Assembly (NCBI RefSeq): GCF_003149105.1 | Contig: NZ_QGDS01000003.1 | Coordinates: 409,674 to 473,673 of the forward strand | Direction of reading: 5' to 3' | DNA: 64,000 bases | Source of the DNA: Faecalicatena contorta | GTDB taxonomy: Bacteria; Bacillota; Clostridia; Lachnospirales; Lachnospiraceae | In this document: one piece after another, positions 8,497 through 17,816 of the stretch | Layout: every line of letters begins with the position of its first letter | Position numbering within the stretch: the first letter of the stretch is position 1 | The notes under the pieces: model-generated | Told to the model about the DNA's origin: nothing | Seen by the model: only the letters and a program-made list of their open reading frames with translations | Database searches by the model: none | Made by a program: the position numbers and the translations under genes

Positions 8497-9741
8497 TTAG
8501 TCAAGTCCGTTAAATGACGGATATGCGTCCTCTCCATGCTGTGTAATATCCATGCCGCGTTTTTCTTCCTTTTCTGAAACACGCAGCGGGATAAACAGTT
8601 TAATAACAGATGCGCAGACTAATGTCCCGACAACTGCAACTGCGATTGTAAGAAGAATACTTATAATCTGTGCGGTAAACAAACGGTAATCTCCAAATAC
8701 AAGGCCATCCCATCTGGCCACCGAATTGATAGAGGATTTTGCAAACAATCCTGTTGCAATTCCACCCCATATTCCTCCAATGCCGTGACATCCAAAGGCA
8801 TCCAGAGCATCGTCAAAACCTATGCGTTTTTTAATAACTGATACTGTAAAGTAGGCAAGGGGACTGACAACTGCACCAATAATAAAGGCGGACCAAAGCG
8901 GTACGAAACCTGCTCCCGGTGTAATTGCTACCAGTCCCAGCACTGCACCTGTGCACGCACCCACAACAGTTGGTTTTCCCTGCTTTACCATATCAATAAT
9001 CATCCAGGAAAGCATTGCCGCAGCCGCTGATGTGTTCGTCGTCATCAATGCATGAGCTGCAAGGCTTCCCGCCGATAATGCACTGCCTGCATTGAATCCA
9101 AACCATCCGAACCAAAGAATGGATGCTCCAAGCAGGACGAACGGGATATTGTGTATACGGTAAGAAAGTCTGTCATAGCCGTTGCGCTTTCCAAGCATAA
9201 TACAGAGTACAAGCCCGCTGACACCAGAACTGATATGAACAACATTACCTCCTGCAAAGTCAACTGCGCCAAGTACGGAACCCATAAATCCGCCTGCTCC
9301 CCATACCATGTGGGCCAGTGGATAGTATACAACTAAAGACCAGAGGACTATAAAAATAAATAATGCTTTAAAATTCATTCTGCCTGCCACAGAACCTGTA
9401 ATCAAGGCCGGTGTAATAATTGCAAACATCATCTGAAATGCAACAAATGCAAATTGAGGAATGGTTGACGCATAGGGGCTGACTGCGTCTTCTGCTATTC
9501 CATTCAAACAAAATAGTTTCAGATTCCCGATAATTCCCAGGTTATCTCCTGAAAAACTCAGGGAATATCCTATCAGAACCCATAATACGGATGCCAGCCC
9601 CATAATAAAGAATGATGACATCATTGTATTTAATACATTCTTTCTTCGTTCAAGACCCCCATAAAAAAATGCCAGGCCCGGTGTCATAAAAAATACCAGT
9701 GCTGCTGAAACGAGAATAAAAGCAGTATCTCCTGTATTCAT
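8497..9741 (-). CDS. amt: Ammonium transporter, Amt family
   Basis: About 414 residues with eleven hydrophobic helices. Family motifs include TPGLAFFYGGL near residue 25, FGWFGFNAGSA around 210-220 and DALDAFGCHGIGGIWGG around 310-325, with the pore histidines. It is an inner-membrane ammonium channel. The frame is open up to 9759, but a GGAGGG site seven bases before the ATG at 9739-9741 decides the start. The PII gene follows, and the two probably form one transcript. A consensus promoter and a terminator-like hairpin in the leader suggest control by attenuation. Confidence 0.94.
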   Translation of the reverse strand: MNTGDTAFILVSAALVFFMTPGLAFFYGGLERRKNVLNTMMSSFFIMGLASVLWVLIGYSLSFSGDNLGIIGNLKLFCLNGIAEDAVSPYASTIPQFAFVAFQMMFAIITPALITGSVAGRMNFKALFIFIVLWSLVVYYPLAHMVWGAGGFMGSVLGAVDFAGGNVVHISSGVSGLVLCIMLGKRNGYDRLSYRIHNIPFVLLGASILWFGWFGFNAGSALSAGSLAAHALMTTNTSAAAAMLSWMIIDMVKQGKPTVVGACTGAVLGLVAITPGAGFVPLWSAFIIGAVVSPLAYFTVSVIKKRIGFDDALDAFGCHGIGGIWGGIATGLFAKSSINSVARWDGLVFGDYRLFTAQIISILLTIAVAVVGTLVCASVIKLFIPLRVSEKEEKRGMDITQHGEDAYPSFNGLD

Positions 9742-9827
9742 AATCTTACCCTCCATCAATGATTAACGTTTTCCTTTAAAAAGTGTCCAGATTTTTAAAC
9801 TACCATGGTTTTGTTTAAAAACAGAAA

Positions 9828-9872
9828 GGCAAAGGTGCTTGAAGTTGTAAAACCTCAGGCACCTTTGCCTTA
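9828..9872 (-). terminator. Long leader hairpin with U-rich tail before amt (attenuator candidate)
   Basis: On the minus strand, 13-bp arms AAGGCAAAGGTGC and GCACCTTTGCCTT are perfectly paired. A further seven pairs follow after one mismatch, closing on a four-base loop. The hairpin is followed by CTGTTTTT, so it looks like an intrinsic terminator. It begins at or within a base or two of the predicted transcription start, with nothing else to terminate upstream. About 90 bases separate it from the amt start codon. Confidence 0.65.
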
Positions 9873-9878
9873 ACAATA

Positions 9879-9907
9879 CTTATAATACATTGATATAGTT
9901 TTGTCAA
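9879..9907 (-). promoter_or_regulatory. Consensus sigma-A promoter for amt
   Basis: Reading the minus strand there is a perfect TTGACA at 9902-9907, a 17-base spacer and TATAAG at 9879-9884. The expected start is near 9872, exactly where the leader hairpin begins. Confidence 0.75.
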
Positions 9908-9980
9908 TATTTTTATTCATTATTTTCTTCAATTATCAGAAAACTTTTCAAAATAATGGTTGACATCTTATTAAAAACAC

Positions 9981-10005
9981 AGTAAAATAACATTGTTATT
10001 TTACT
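9981..10005. promoter_or_regulatory. Palindromic operator upstream of the TetR gene
   Basis: A perfect inverted repeat: 11-bp arms AGTAAAATAAC and GTTATTTTACT around a three-base centre ATT. The core (ATAAC-ATT-GTTAT) recurs just before the ABC exporter genes at 10863-10875. This pattern fits a TetR-family dimer binding both its own promoter and the target promoter. Confidence 0.7.
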
Positions 10006-10062
10006 ATCTATTCATGCCTGCTGTATTGCAGCAGCATACTTAATTTTTGTGAGGTGAACCCA

Positions 10063-10689
10063 ATGTCGAGAAAGGCCGGAAGCATTTCAGAAGAGACAAA
10101 AACCCGGCTGCTAAAGGCAGCGGCAGATGAATTTTCAGAATATGGCTTTCAGAAATCCTCCCTTCGCAGGATTTGCACTAATGCAGAAGTAACTACCGGG
10201 GCATTGTACTTTTTTTTCCGGGATAAGGAGGATTTATTCATAAGCGTTATCTCTCCTGTCACGGATGGGATATATGAGATGATGAAGGCACATTATGAAC
10301 ACGAGCTGCTCAGTCAGGGTCCGGGCAGCGCTCAGGCAGAAGATGCGGATCTGCGTATGGGCGAAAAGTTTCTGGAATTTTTTTATCAAAACAGAACAAT
10401 CTGTAATATCGTCCTCAATCACCGCACCCATTCGGCCGTCTGTACTTTTTTTGACCGTATAGCTGCATTGGCAGACAGACAGACTTTGCTGCTGCTGCAA
10501 TTGGATTCTGCAAAGATACCACCGGATTCAGTATTCAATGAATGTACGGTTCACTGGATTTCACATCTGCAGATTGACATGGTGCTTCATATACTATCCC
10601 ATGATTTTGATGAACAGAGGGCGAAGGAACAACTAAAGATTATGATACGCTTTCTAAGAGGCGGATTTCTTTCACTCCTGCCGGAGTGA
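10063..10689 (+). CDS. TetR/AcrR-family transcriptional regulator
   Basis: About 208 residues. The N-terminal 60 residues are the TetR DNA-binding domain (TKTRLLKAAADEFSEYGFQKSSLRRIC, then VTTGALYFFFRDKEDLF). The rest is a helical ligand-binding domain without clear homology. A GAGGTG site six bases before the ATG at 10063 sets the start; a GTG in frame at 10054 would overlap that site. The palindromes at 9981 and near 10863 suggest that it represses itself and the exporter genes downstream. A repeat element separates it from those genes. Confidence 0.88.
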   Translation: MSRKAGSISEETKTRLLKAAADEFSEYGFQKSSLRRICTNAEVTTGALYFFFRDKEDLFISVISPVTDGIYEMMKAHYEHELLSQGPGSAQAEDADLRMGEKFLEFFYQNRTICNIVLNHRTHSAVCTFFDRIAALADRQTLLLLQLDSAKIPPDSVFNECTVHWISHLQIDMVLHILSHDFDEQRAKEQLKIMIRFLRGGFLSLLPE

Positions 10690-10697
10690 ATTTAATA

Positions 10698-10828
10698 GAA
10701 CGAAGAGTTTGCAAGCAAACTCTTGCGCCTGGGTTGGTCGCATAGTTACATCTACCTTTTACGCCGCAGTGCGATCTCCCCGGAGGGGTTTTGTGTAATA
10801 GGAAAAACATTTTCCTATTACACAAATA
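10698..10828 (+). repeat. Dispersed multi-hairpin repeat, copy C
   Basis: Arms AAGAGTTTGC/GCAAACTCTT lie at 10703-10724. A TACGC hairpin and a long terminal inverted repeat with arms TTTGTGTAATAGGAAAA and TTTTCCTATTACACAAA follow. The GTG/CAC change in these arms, compared with ATG/CAT in other copies, is compensated on both sides. It lies between the TetR gene and the exporter operator. Confidence 0.8.
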
Positions 10829-10847
10829 AGGGCTTTCATGCCCTTAA

Positions 10848-10880
10848 AAAATAACATTAACATAACATTGTTATTTATTT
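10848..10880. promoter_or_regulatory. Second TetR-type operator, in front of the ABC exporter
   Basis: It contains a half site AATAACATT followed by a complete ATAAC-ATT-GTTAT palindrome, the same core as the operator at 9981. The ribosome site of the ATPase gene follows a few bases later, so bound repressor would block the exporter transcript. Confidence 0.6.
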
Positions 10881-10903
10881 TGAAAGGAGGAATAAAATAC
10901 GTC

Positions 10904-11602
10904 ATGTATATTGAGGTAAAAAACATCAAAAAGAGCTACGGTCAAGGCAGTAGTTTCGTCCAGGTACTGGATGGAATCAGTACACAAGTCGAAGAAGGGC
11001 AAATGTGTATTATTTTAGGGCCCTCCGGTTCCGGAAAATCCACTTTCTTAAATGTAGTAGGAGGTCTCGATACGGTAGACAGCGGAAGTATTCAAATTGC
11101 GGGGAAAGAAATCACCGGATTAAAGCCGGAGGAACTTTCCGATTACCGCAGGGATGCCCTGGGTTTTGTTTTCCAATTTTATAATTTAATCCCCAACCTT
11201 ACCGTGAGGGAAAACATAGAAGTCTGCCGCTATCTTTCCAAAAAGCCCCTCTCTTTGAATGAACTCCTGGAGACTCTGGGACTTACAGAGCATCAGAACA
11301 AGTTTCCCTCACAGCTTTCGGGAGGACAGCAGCAGCGCTGCGCACTTGCCCGGGCACTTATAAAAAACCCCAGACTCCTGCTATGTGACGAACCAACCGG
11401 AGCGCTGGATTCCAAGACAGCAAAAGAAATTCTTATTCTGCTGGAAGAAATCAATCAGAAGTACGGTACAACTATGCTGATTGTTACTCACAATGACATA
11501 ATCAAGAGTATGGTCCATAAAGTCATTCACATCCGGGACGGACAGATTTACAGGGAATCTGAAAATAAAGCCCCTGTTCATGCCGCTGTTCTTGAATTGT
11601 AA
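10904..11602 (+). CDS. ABC transporter ATP-binding protein, MacB/LolD type
   Basis: A 232-residue single ATPase domain. Walker A is GPSGSGKST (about residues 40-48), the Q loop is [13 protein letters not shown], the signature is LSGGQQQR, and Walker B with its glutamate is [12 protein letters not shown]. The H-loop histidine is in VTHND. The frame is open from 10838, but an AAAGGAGG site and the overlapping operator favour the ATG at 10904 (spacing of about 13 bases, a little long). It pairs with the large permease downstream to form a mechanotransmission-type ABC exporter, plausibly for a toxic peptide or drug sensed by the TetR protein. Confidence 0.92.
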   Translation: MYIEVKNIKKSYGQGSSFVQVLDGISTQVEEGQMCIILGPSGSGKSTFLNVVGGLDTVDSGSIQIAGKEITGLKPEELSDYRRDALGFVFQFYNLIPNLTVRENIEVCRYLSKKPLSLNELLETLGLTEHQNKFPSQLSGGQQQRCALARALIKNPRLLLCDEPTGALDSKTAKEILILLEEINQKYGTTMLIVTHNDIIKSMVHKVIHIRDGQIYRESENKAPVHAAVLEL

Positions 11603-11613
11603 AAAAGACGTAA

Positions 11614-11633
11614 CTGTTCATGGTTCTGAACAG
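11614..11633. repeat. Short palindrome between the exporter genes
   Basis: Arms CTGTTCA and TGAACAG flank a six-base loop, only about 20 bases upstream of the permease start codon. Nearly the same sequence, inverted, occurs at 33489-33508 upstream of the YeiH gene. It may be a small dispersed repeat or an RNA hairpin affecting permease translation. Confidence 0.5.
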
Positions 11634-11652
11634 ATAAAGGAGGAATCATTCT

Positions 11653-14600
11653 ATGCAGAAACTATTGCTGCGCCGTGTCCTTAGGGATATGAAAGCAAAT
11701 CTTTTCCGGTACCTTGCTCTTTTCCTGCTGATTGTTCTTGTCATGTTTGTCATAGTAAGCATGGTTGGCTCAGCAGAAAGTATCATTGGAACCGTTGATA
11801 AAAAAGCCCAGAAAAATCATTTGGAAGATGGCCAGTTCGGTGTCTTTGTTCCGCTTGATAACAATACAATCAAAAAACTTAAAAATAAAGGCGTGACTTT
11901 GGAGGAATGTTTCTATCTTGACTTCCCTGGAAAAGGTGGATCGACTCTCCGTGTTATGAAAAACCGGGAACAAATCAATCTGGTAGAATTAACAAAAGGC
12001 CGCCTTGCCGAAACGAAACATGAAATTGTCCTGGAGCGCATATACGCTGCCACCCATAAAATTAACTTAGGGGATTCACTGGATATTGGAGGCAGTTCAT
12101 ATACCGTCACCGGTATCGGCACTTCGGCTGATTATGACCACTGCCTGAAAAATCTGTCCGATATGTCCTCTGACGGACGGGTTTTCGGGACTGCTTTTGT
12201 TACCGCCCCGGCATATGAAGAACTGCTTCAAAGCGGAAAGGCACTGCATACCCAGGAATACCGCTACAGTTATCTGCTTACGGGGGGTATCACAGACACC
12301 GGTTTAAAAGACGATCTATCAGATCTGAAGCTTAGTCCAAACGAAATAAACGATACTTTCTTTCAGGAAATGGTCAATCGTGAAATAGGTCCCCGGAATG
12401 AAACTAAAGACGGAGTGCAGACCCTCGCCGATAGCACCAATGAACTTTCAAACGCCCTTAATACATTTAAGGATGGCGTTGGCAGCTTAGAAAACGGTAT
12501 CCAGACTATATATGACGGCCTGAAACAACTAAATGAACAATCCGCCCCCCTAAGTGCAGGTTCAGATGAGGTCCTTTCTGCTCTAAAAGAGTTAGAAACC
12601 AATGCCCAGGCATTGTCTTTCTCTGTTTCCTCCGTACAGGAGCTAAAAGAAGCTTCTTCTGCGCTGCTTGCGGGTACAGAGGAACTAGATAACAACTTGC
12701 AAACCTTATCGGAGCAAATCAGCCTTGAAAACTTTGAGGCTGACATGAATTCTACTTTTGCACAATATGGAATTGCCTCCTCCTTGTCTTTAGACGCACA
12801 GGTACTGCTGGGTTTCACACAGGCTTACCTGACACAGGTGGATAGCGGCCTTGCTGCTATTTCAGAAGGCTCCGGAGAATTACGCAGAAATCTCAAAACC
12901 TTTGACGAAGCAATGAGTATGCTTCCTGCTTCTATGGAAGCACTGAATCTTGGGATGGACCAGTTTCATTCTGCAATTGCTACGCTGCTTTCAGAATATG
13001 GGAAGCTTAACGATGGTGTTTCTGCTTACACAGCAGGGCTTCATCATATTTATGAGGGCTATTCTGAGATTTCAGAAGGTGCCGGAAGATTAAGTGAAGG
13101 GGCCCAAAAACTTTCAGATAGCGGTGAAGAGTTCCGCGGAGGTGTGGTGGAATTACAGGATAAGACAAATGAGCTCCTTGAGGAATATTTCCCTTTTGAA
13201 ACCGGGAATCTGACCGATTTTGTAAAAGCAGCAGACAATCCCAGAATCAAAGCTGCCAATGAGGATGTAGAGATTAACCGGAGTGTGGGGAAGATGGCAG
13301 GTATCATTCTCCTCGTCTTAATTACCTATGTGATTTCTATTTTTATTATCCACTCTATTGAGCAGGAAAGTTCTATAATTGGCGCTTTATATGCACTTGG
13401 TTTGAAACAGAAACAACTCCTTTTCCATTACACCATGCTGCCAGTAATCCTCTGTTTCTTTGGCGGAGCAGCGGGGACTCTTCTTGGATACTCAAAGCAG
13501 GGAATATCCTTTATGACAAGGGAATCTTCCGCCTATTATTCCATACCGCCTATTGATACAGTTTACACTCCTGGCTTACTCATTTATGGGTTGATAATTC
13601 CACCCCTGACTGCGTTTGTAGTTAACGCTTTGCTTATCCGTAAAAAGTTAAATCAGAATGCCCTTTCTCTTCTCAGGAAAGAGCAAATTCACAAGGGTAA
13701 TTCACACAGACAGCTCAAATCAGGAGATTTCATCCATATGTTTCAGATTCGGCAGTTTTTACGGGAAAAACGGAGCTGCCTTGCAGTTCTTGCGGGAATG
13801 TTCATATCCTTGTTGGTTCTGGTGCTGGGGCTGAACTGTTATGCTCTCTGCCGTAATCTGCAGACGCAGAATGTGGCAGATACCAAATATGAGTATATGT
13901 ATCAGTATAAATACCCTACAAAAACGGCTCCCCGGGACGGCTATACTGCATACGTGAAGAGCCTTAAAAAAGAAGTGATGGGATATGATATGGAAATCAG
14001 CATCATTGGCCTAAATGGAAAAAGTTCTTTCTTTCCGCCTATCACAAGCAAAAAACAGAACGAAATCAGTATTTCTTCCTCTGTAGCTGACAAATATGGA
14101 ATCCAGGTAGGTGAAGAGCTGATGCTTCATGATGAAGTAAATGAAAAAGTTTACGGATTTACTGTAAAAGAAGTAATAAATTATTCCCCGGGATTATGTT
14201 GTTTTATGGATATTGGAAGCATGAGGGAACTATTTGGACAGGACAGTGATTTTTATAATGTTGTCTATGCAGACCATGAACTGGATATAGATGCCGGCAG
14301 GCTTTATGCTGTTTCTACAAAAGCCGATATAGAAAAAAGTTCTAATATTTTTCTGGAGAACATGATGTCCCTGATTGTGACAATGTCCTCTGCTGCTATT
14401 TTAATTTTTATCATTGTCCTTTACCAAATGATGAAGGTAATGATTGACCGCGCTGCTGTCAGCATTTCTCTGATGAAAATATTTGGCTATCGGGACAAAG
14501 AAATCCAAAGGCTCTATCTGGATGGAAATTTTCTGCTGATATCCATAGGAGCACTGATTATGATACCTGCTGCCAAATGGCTGATGGATGCAATTTACCC

Positions 14601-14766
14601 CACTTTTGTGGCAAATGTTGCCTGTGGTCTTGATTTATCCTGGCCTCCGGTAATGTACGTATTTACATATTCCGGCATTTTGCTCAGCTACCTGCTGATC
14701 CGCACTGTGCTGTTGGGCAAATTGAAAAAGACAACTCCTGCAGAAGTACTAAAAAACAGGGAGTAA
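11653..14766 (+). CDS. ABC transporter permease, FtsX/MacB superfamily
   Basis: A 1,037-residue protein with one helix near the N-terminus (FRYLALFLLIVLVMFVIV). A large extracytoplasmic region spans about residues 45-530 and includes long helical, coiled-coil-like stretches (residues 250-500, many repeats of ALNTF, SEGSGEL, SEGAGRLSEGAQ type). Two FtsX-type membrane modules follow around 540-670 and 900-1035, with a second outer domain between them. This layout matches large Firmicutes efflux permeases with YhgE-like helical domains. It has its own AGGAGG site and works with the preceding ATPase. The substrate is unknown. Confidence 0.9.
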   Translation: MQKLLLRRVLRDMKANLFRYLALFLLIVLVMFVIVSMVGSAESIIGTVDKKAQKNHLEDGQFGVFVPLDNNTIKKLKNKGVTLEECFYLDFPGKGGSTLRVMKNREQINLVELTKGRLAETKHEIVLERIYAATHKINLGDSLDIGGSSYTVTGIGTSADYDHCLKNLSDMSSDGRVFGTAFVTAPAYEELLQSGKALHTQEYRYSYLLTGGITDTGLKDDLSDLKLSPNEINDTFFQEMVNREIGPRNETKDGVQTLADSTNELSNALNTFKDGVGSLENGIQTIYDGLKQLNEQSAPLSAGSDEVLSALKELETNAQALSFSVSSVQELKEASSALLAGTEELDNNLQTLSEQISLENFEADMNSTFAQYGIASSLSLDAQVLLGFTQAYLTQVDSGLAAISEGSGELRRNLKTFDEAMSMLPASMEALNLGMDQFHSAIATLLSEYGKLNDGVSAYTAGLHHIYEGYSEISEGAGRLSEGAQKLSDSGEEFRGGVVELQDKTNELLEEYFPFETGNLTDFVKAADNPRIKAANEDVEINRSVGKMAGIILLVLITYVISIFIIHSIEQESSIIGALYALGLKQKQLLFHYTMLPVILCFFGGAAGTLLGYSKQGISFMTRESSAYYSIPPIDTVYTPGLLIYGLIIPPLTAFVVNALLIRKKLNQNALSLLRKEQIHKGNSHRQLKSGDFIHMFQIRQFLREKRSCLAVLAGMFISLLVLVLGLNCYALCRNLQTQNVADTKYEYMYQYKYPTKTAPRDGYTAYVKSLKKEVMGYDMEISIIGLNGKSSFFPPITSKKQNEISISSSVADKYGIQVGEELMLHDEVNEKVYGFTVKEVINYSPGLCCFMDIGSMRELFGQDSDFYNVVYADHELDIDAGRLYAVSTKADIEKSSNIFLENMMSLIVTMSSAAILIFIIVLYQMMKVMIDRAAVSISLMKIFGYRDKEIQRLYLDGNFLLISIGALIMIPAAKWLMDAIYPTFVANVACGLDLSWPPVMYVFTYSGILLSYLLIRTVLLGKLKKTTPAEVLKNRE

Positions 14767-14857
14767 AAAATGTTCTGGCAAAAGAACCTAAAGTATGTTT
14801 ATACATAGAATATCTTGAGACATTCTACTTCATTGTATATGAAAGGAAGTATATACT

Positions 14858-16525
14858 ATGTATAAAATATTAGATGAAAATTACATTGATTTAATGATTG
14901 AGAATTCATTCGCCAGTGCTCTTCAAAAAGAGTATGATATAACAAGAATCAATGCAAGATATTCAGTTCTTCATTCACCTGCCAGTAGATTTAACATGTG
15001 TGAACTGGGTAATTATCCGTACCATATATTCCCAACCCTATATGCCCTTAATTCCACTATCAGCCTTGAGAAATCTAACGTAATCGCAATCCAGAATAAC
15101 GTCAATTTATCGTTATTTGGGGAAGGAGTTGTAATTGGCTTTGTGGATACTGGAATCGATTATAGCCATGAGGCCTTTTTGAATGCCGATGGCTCTACAA
15201 AAGTTTTTTCGATTTGGGATCAGACAATAGAAACGGATGCACCGCCCGAAGGCTTTACATTTGGTACGGAATATGACAAAAATATGATTAATATAGCATT
15301 GACAGCAGAGGATCCCTTTTCCATTGTTCCCAGTAATGATGAAAACGGCCACGGTACAATGCTGGCAGGGATTGCTGCCGGAAACCAAAATCCAGCAGCC
15401 GGTTTCAGGGGCGTTGCGCCTCAATCTGAATTGATTGTGGTTAAACTGGCCCCTGCAAAAAAATTGAATAAAAAGATTTTTAGTGTCAGGGAATCTGTCC
15501 TCTGCTATCCTGAAACTAATATTTTTTTAGGAATTGAATATATACTGTCTGTGATTCAACGAATCCAACGCCCCCTGGTTCTTTGTATCGGGATAGGCTC
15601 AAGTCAGAGTGCTCATGATGGTCAGAGTGCTCTCGGTATGTATTTGAATACCTTGTCCACGATGCCCGCAATAGCGGTATGCGTTTCTGCCGGAAATGAA
15701 GGAAATACTCAAAGACATTACCGGGGCACAGTTTCAGGCACTAAATATTCTCAAACTATTGAATTCAAAATTGGTGAGAAAGATTCCCAATTTCCTCTGG
15801 AAATATGGCAGAAATCACCCAGCAGGCTGTCGGTAGAATTAATTTCACCTACAGGAGAACATATACACAGCATCCTGCCCGGATTCAATACATGCAGAGA
15901 ACACACTTTTGTCTTTGAGACTTCAAAAGTCTATATCAATAATTTCATTATGGAAGAGGAAACCGGAGAGCAATTAATACTGATAAGATTTGAAAATGCA
16001 TTTGGCGGTATCTGGAAACTTAGCGTTGCCAGTATTGATAACATTGCCTGTCTGTTTGATGCCTGGATGCCTTCGGGAGATATCATCTCTTCCGAAACCT
16101 TTTTCCTGGAATCTGATCCAAATATAACAATTACCTCTCCCGGCAATTCGCCTAATCCGATAACTGTAACCGCATATGACCAGGTACAAAACAGCATCCT
16201 GCTTACATCAAGCCACGGCTTTACATCCACAAACATCATGAAGCCCGATATTGCCGCTCCCGGTTATGCCCTGACATGTCCCCTCCCCGGACAGAATTAT
16301 GGTATAGCTACAGGAACCGGAGCCGCCTCCGCCCATACATCTGGAATTATTGCTCTGTTGATGGAATGGGCTGCCTGGAAAGGAAACTACACAACCATTA
16401 CAGGCAGGGATATCAGCCGACTCCTTATACGGGGGGCAAGAAGGGATAAGAATGTCGAATATCCCAATCCTGTCTGGGGCTATGGGCAAATTGATATTCT
16501 GGGACTGTTCAAAAGCCTTACTTAG
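14858..16525 (+). CDS. S8 (subtilisin) family protein, Csp-like, catalytic serine replaced by glycine
   Basis: A 555-residue protein with the fold of clostridial S8/S53 Csp-type peptidases and no signal peptide. The catalytic aspartate (DTGID, Asp97) and histidine (GHGT, His165) are present, and so is the oxyanion asparagine (SAGNEGN). The serine motif normally reads GTSxA. Here it reads GTGAASAH with Gly488 at the serine position, so proteolysis is unlikely. Loss of catalytic residues in otherwise conserved Csp proteins is known from C. difficile CspC, a germination signalling protein. A structural or sensing role is therefore possible but inferred. It follows the ABC exporter by 91 bp with its own AAAGGAAG ribosome site. 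Confidence 0.9.
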   Translation: MYKILDENYIDLMIENSFASALQKEYDITRINARYSVLHSPASRFNMCELGNYPYHIFPTLYALNSTISLEKSNVIAIQNNVNLSLFGEGVVIGFVDTGIDYSHEAFLNADGSTKVFSIWDQTIETDAPPEGFTFGTEYDKNMINIALTAEDPFSIVPSNDENGHGTMLAGIAAGNQNPAAGFRGVAPQSELIVVKLAPAKKLNKKIFSVRESVLCYPETNIFLGIEYILSVIQRIQRPLVLCIGIGSSQSAHDGQSALGMYLNTLSTMPAIAVCVSAGNEGNTQRHYRGTVSGTKYSQTIEFKIGEKDSQFPLEIWQKSPSRLSVELISPTGEHIHSILPGFNTCREHTFVFETSKVYINNFIMEEETGEQLILIRFENAFGGIWKLSVASIDNIACLFDAWMPSGDIISSETFFLESDPNITITSPGNSPNPITVTAYDQVQNSILLTSSHGFTSTNIMKPDIAAPGYALTCPLPGQNYGIATGTGAASAHTSGIIALLMEWAAWKGNYTTITGRDISRLLIRGARRDKNVEYPNPVWGYGQIDILGLFKSLT

Positions 16526-16560
16526 AAACAATTTTTATAATTTTCAGTAATAAAAGAGAA

Positions 16561-16608
16561 GTAGAAAGAGGGATATTGCTAAATACAAACATATCTCTCT
16601 ATTCCTTC
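16561..16608. terminator. Terminator between convergent genes (S8 protein and XRE regulator)
   Basis: Arms AGAGGGATAT (16567-16576) and ATATCTCTCT (16591-16600) pair with one G-U wobble. Flanking GAAG and CTTC bases extend the stem. It sits where the plus-strand S8 gene and the minus-strand XRE gene meet and overlaps the end of the latter. Confidence 0.45.
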
Positions 16609-17495
16609 TTTGTAATTCCCTGAATGATGATTGTAGCTATCCCGCACAGCAGCCCGCCTACAGGAAATACAATCCAGCATCTTGCCCACATATCGTATCC
16701 AAGGCCCGCTATAAGAAACAGTGCTGTAGCCGCCAGCATAATGCAGCCGCACCATATACCGATTCTTTTATCCATCTCTCGTTTCTCCTTATCAGGACGG
16801 TTTTCCTCATTATAGGCATCTATATCATATTTTGACTTCTGCATACCGGAGTAAATAAGAATAGATATACCCACAGCCACAAACAAAAGGAAAACAGCCG
16901 TATATATATCTGCAGTATACCCTGCAGGTACCGGAAGACAATCACTGACAATCTGGAATACCAGACCTAAAAGTATCACACCTATTCCTGACGCAACCAA
17001 AATAGGGTACCGCTGTTCAAATTTTTCCAGTACATTTTCCGTATAAAAAGGCTGGATTACCGGATGTTTTTTACAAAACCGCTCTTTCTGAAGCCCCGCC
17101 ACCACAAAAATCAGAACAGCAGGTATAATAAACAGCATTAAAATTGCAGAGGACAGATTGTCATCAAAATATATAGCCGATAAAAATACTTGCACACTTG
17201 CTCCAAGCAATATCAAACCAACTCCAATCATAATACTTGCGCAAAACCTGTTCATATGCCTGTCATACCCTGCAGTGTCCTCGGTAATACTCCCCTCCGC
17301 ATTTCCCCGCAGCATCAGATCCATAGAGCATCCGAACATATCACAGAGCTGAAGAATCTTCTCCATCTCAGGATAAGATGTTCCTGCCTCCCACTTTGAA
17401 ATTGTCTGCCGGGACACACCAAGTTCCTCCGCCAATTGTTCCTGGGTAATCTCCTTATTCTTTCTATAAAATTGTAAATTTTCAGCTAAACTCAT
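16599..17495 (-). CDS. XRE-family regulator with C-terminal membrane helices
   Basis: About 298 residues. Residues 1-60 form a Cro/CI helix-turn-helix (NLQFYRKNKEITQEQLAEELGVSRQTISKWEAG). The rest contains about six hydrophobic helices in pairs, around residues 90-150, 170-225 and 240-295. The ATG at 17495 behind an AGGAAAAG stretch is preferred over a GTG at 17516. Such membrane-anchored XRE proteins are common in Firmicutes and are often linked to membrane stress or neighbouring transporters. The target is not evident here. Confidence 0.82.
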   Translation of the reverse strand: MSLAENLQFYRKNKEITQEQLAEELGVSRQTISKWEAGTSYPEMEKILQLCDMFGCSMDLMLRGNAEGSITEDTAGYDRHMNRFCASIMIGVGLILLGASVQVFLSAIYFDDNLSSAILMLFIIPAVLIFVVAGLQKERFCKKHPVIQPFYTENVLEKFEQRYPILVASGIGVILLGLVFQIVSDCLPVPAGYTADIYTAVFLLFVAVGISILIYSGMQKSKYDIDAYNEENRPDKEKREMDKRIGIWCGCIMLAATALFLIAGLGYDMWARCWIVFPVGGLLCGIATIIIQGITKKE

Positions 17496-17516
17496 TTTCT
17501 TTTCCTGCCTTTCCAC

Positions 17517-17816
17517 TCTTTATATTTTTAAGATATTTTTTCTGATGCCGGCTAATCAGAATCATATTTGCAAATGTTTATCTTTCACAAATTATAGTGT
17601 GGCATGGATGTAAACTCAAGCAAATTCATGTAGCATTTGAAGAAATCTATGTAAACTTATGGTTGCAGCCTTGTAAATCCAGGCTTTTTCACCGTTTACC
17701 ATGAATTCTAATATTTACACTGCCGTATCTAGAGTTTTTATACCATATGTGTTAATCTAGTCATAGAAAGAATCTTTTGCAGATACTCCTGACAAGGTCG
17801 GAAAGGATGTAGCGGG
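17517..17816. other. Intergenic region between divergent regulators
   Basis: About 300 AT-rich bases between the XRE gene and an AraC gene, with no coding potential. The motif ATGTAAACT occurs twice about 40 bases apart (near 17610 and 17650) and could be a regulator binding site. No clear consensus promoter stands out. Confidence 0.4.
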
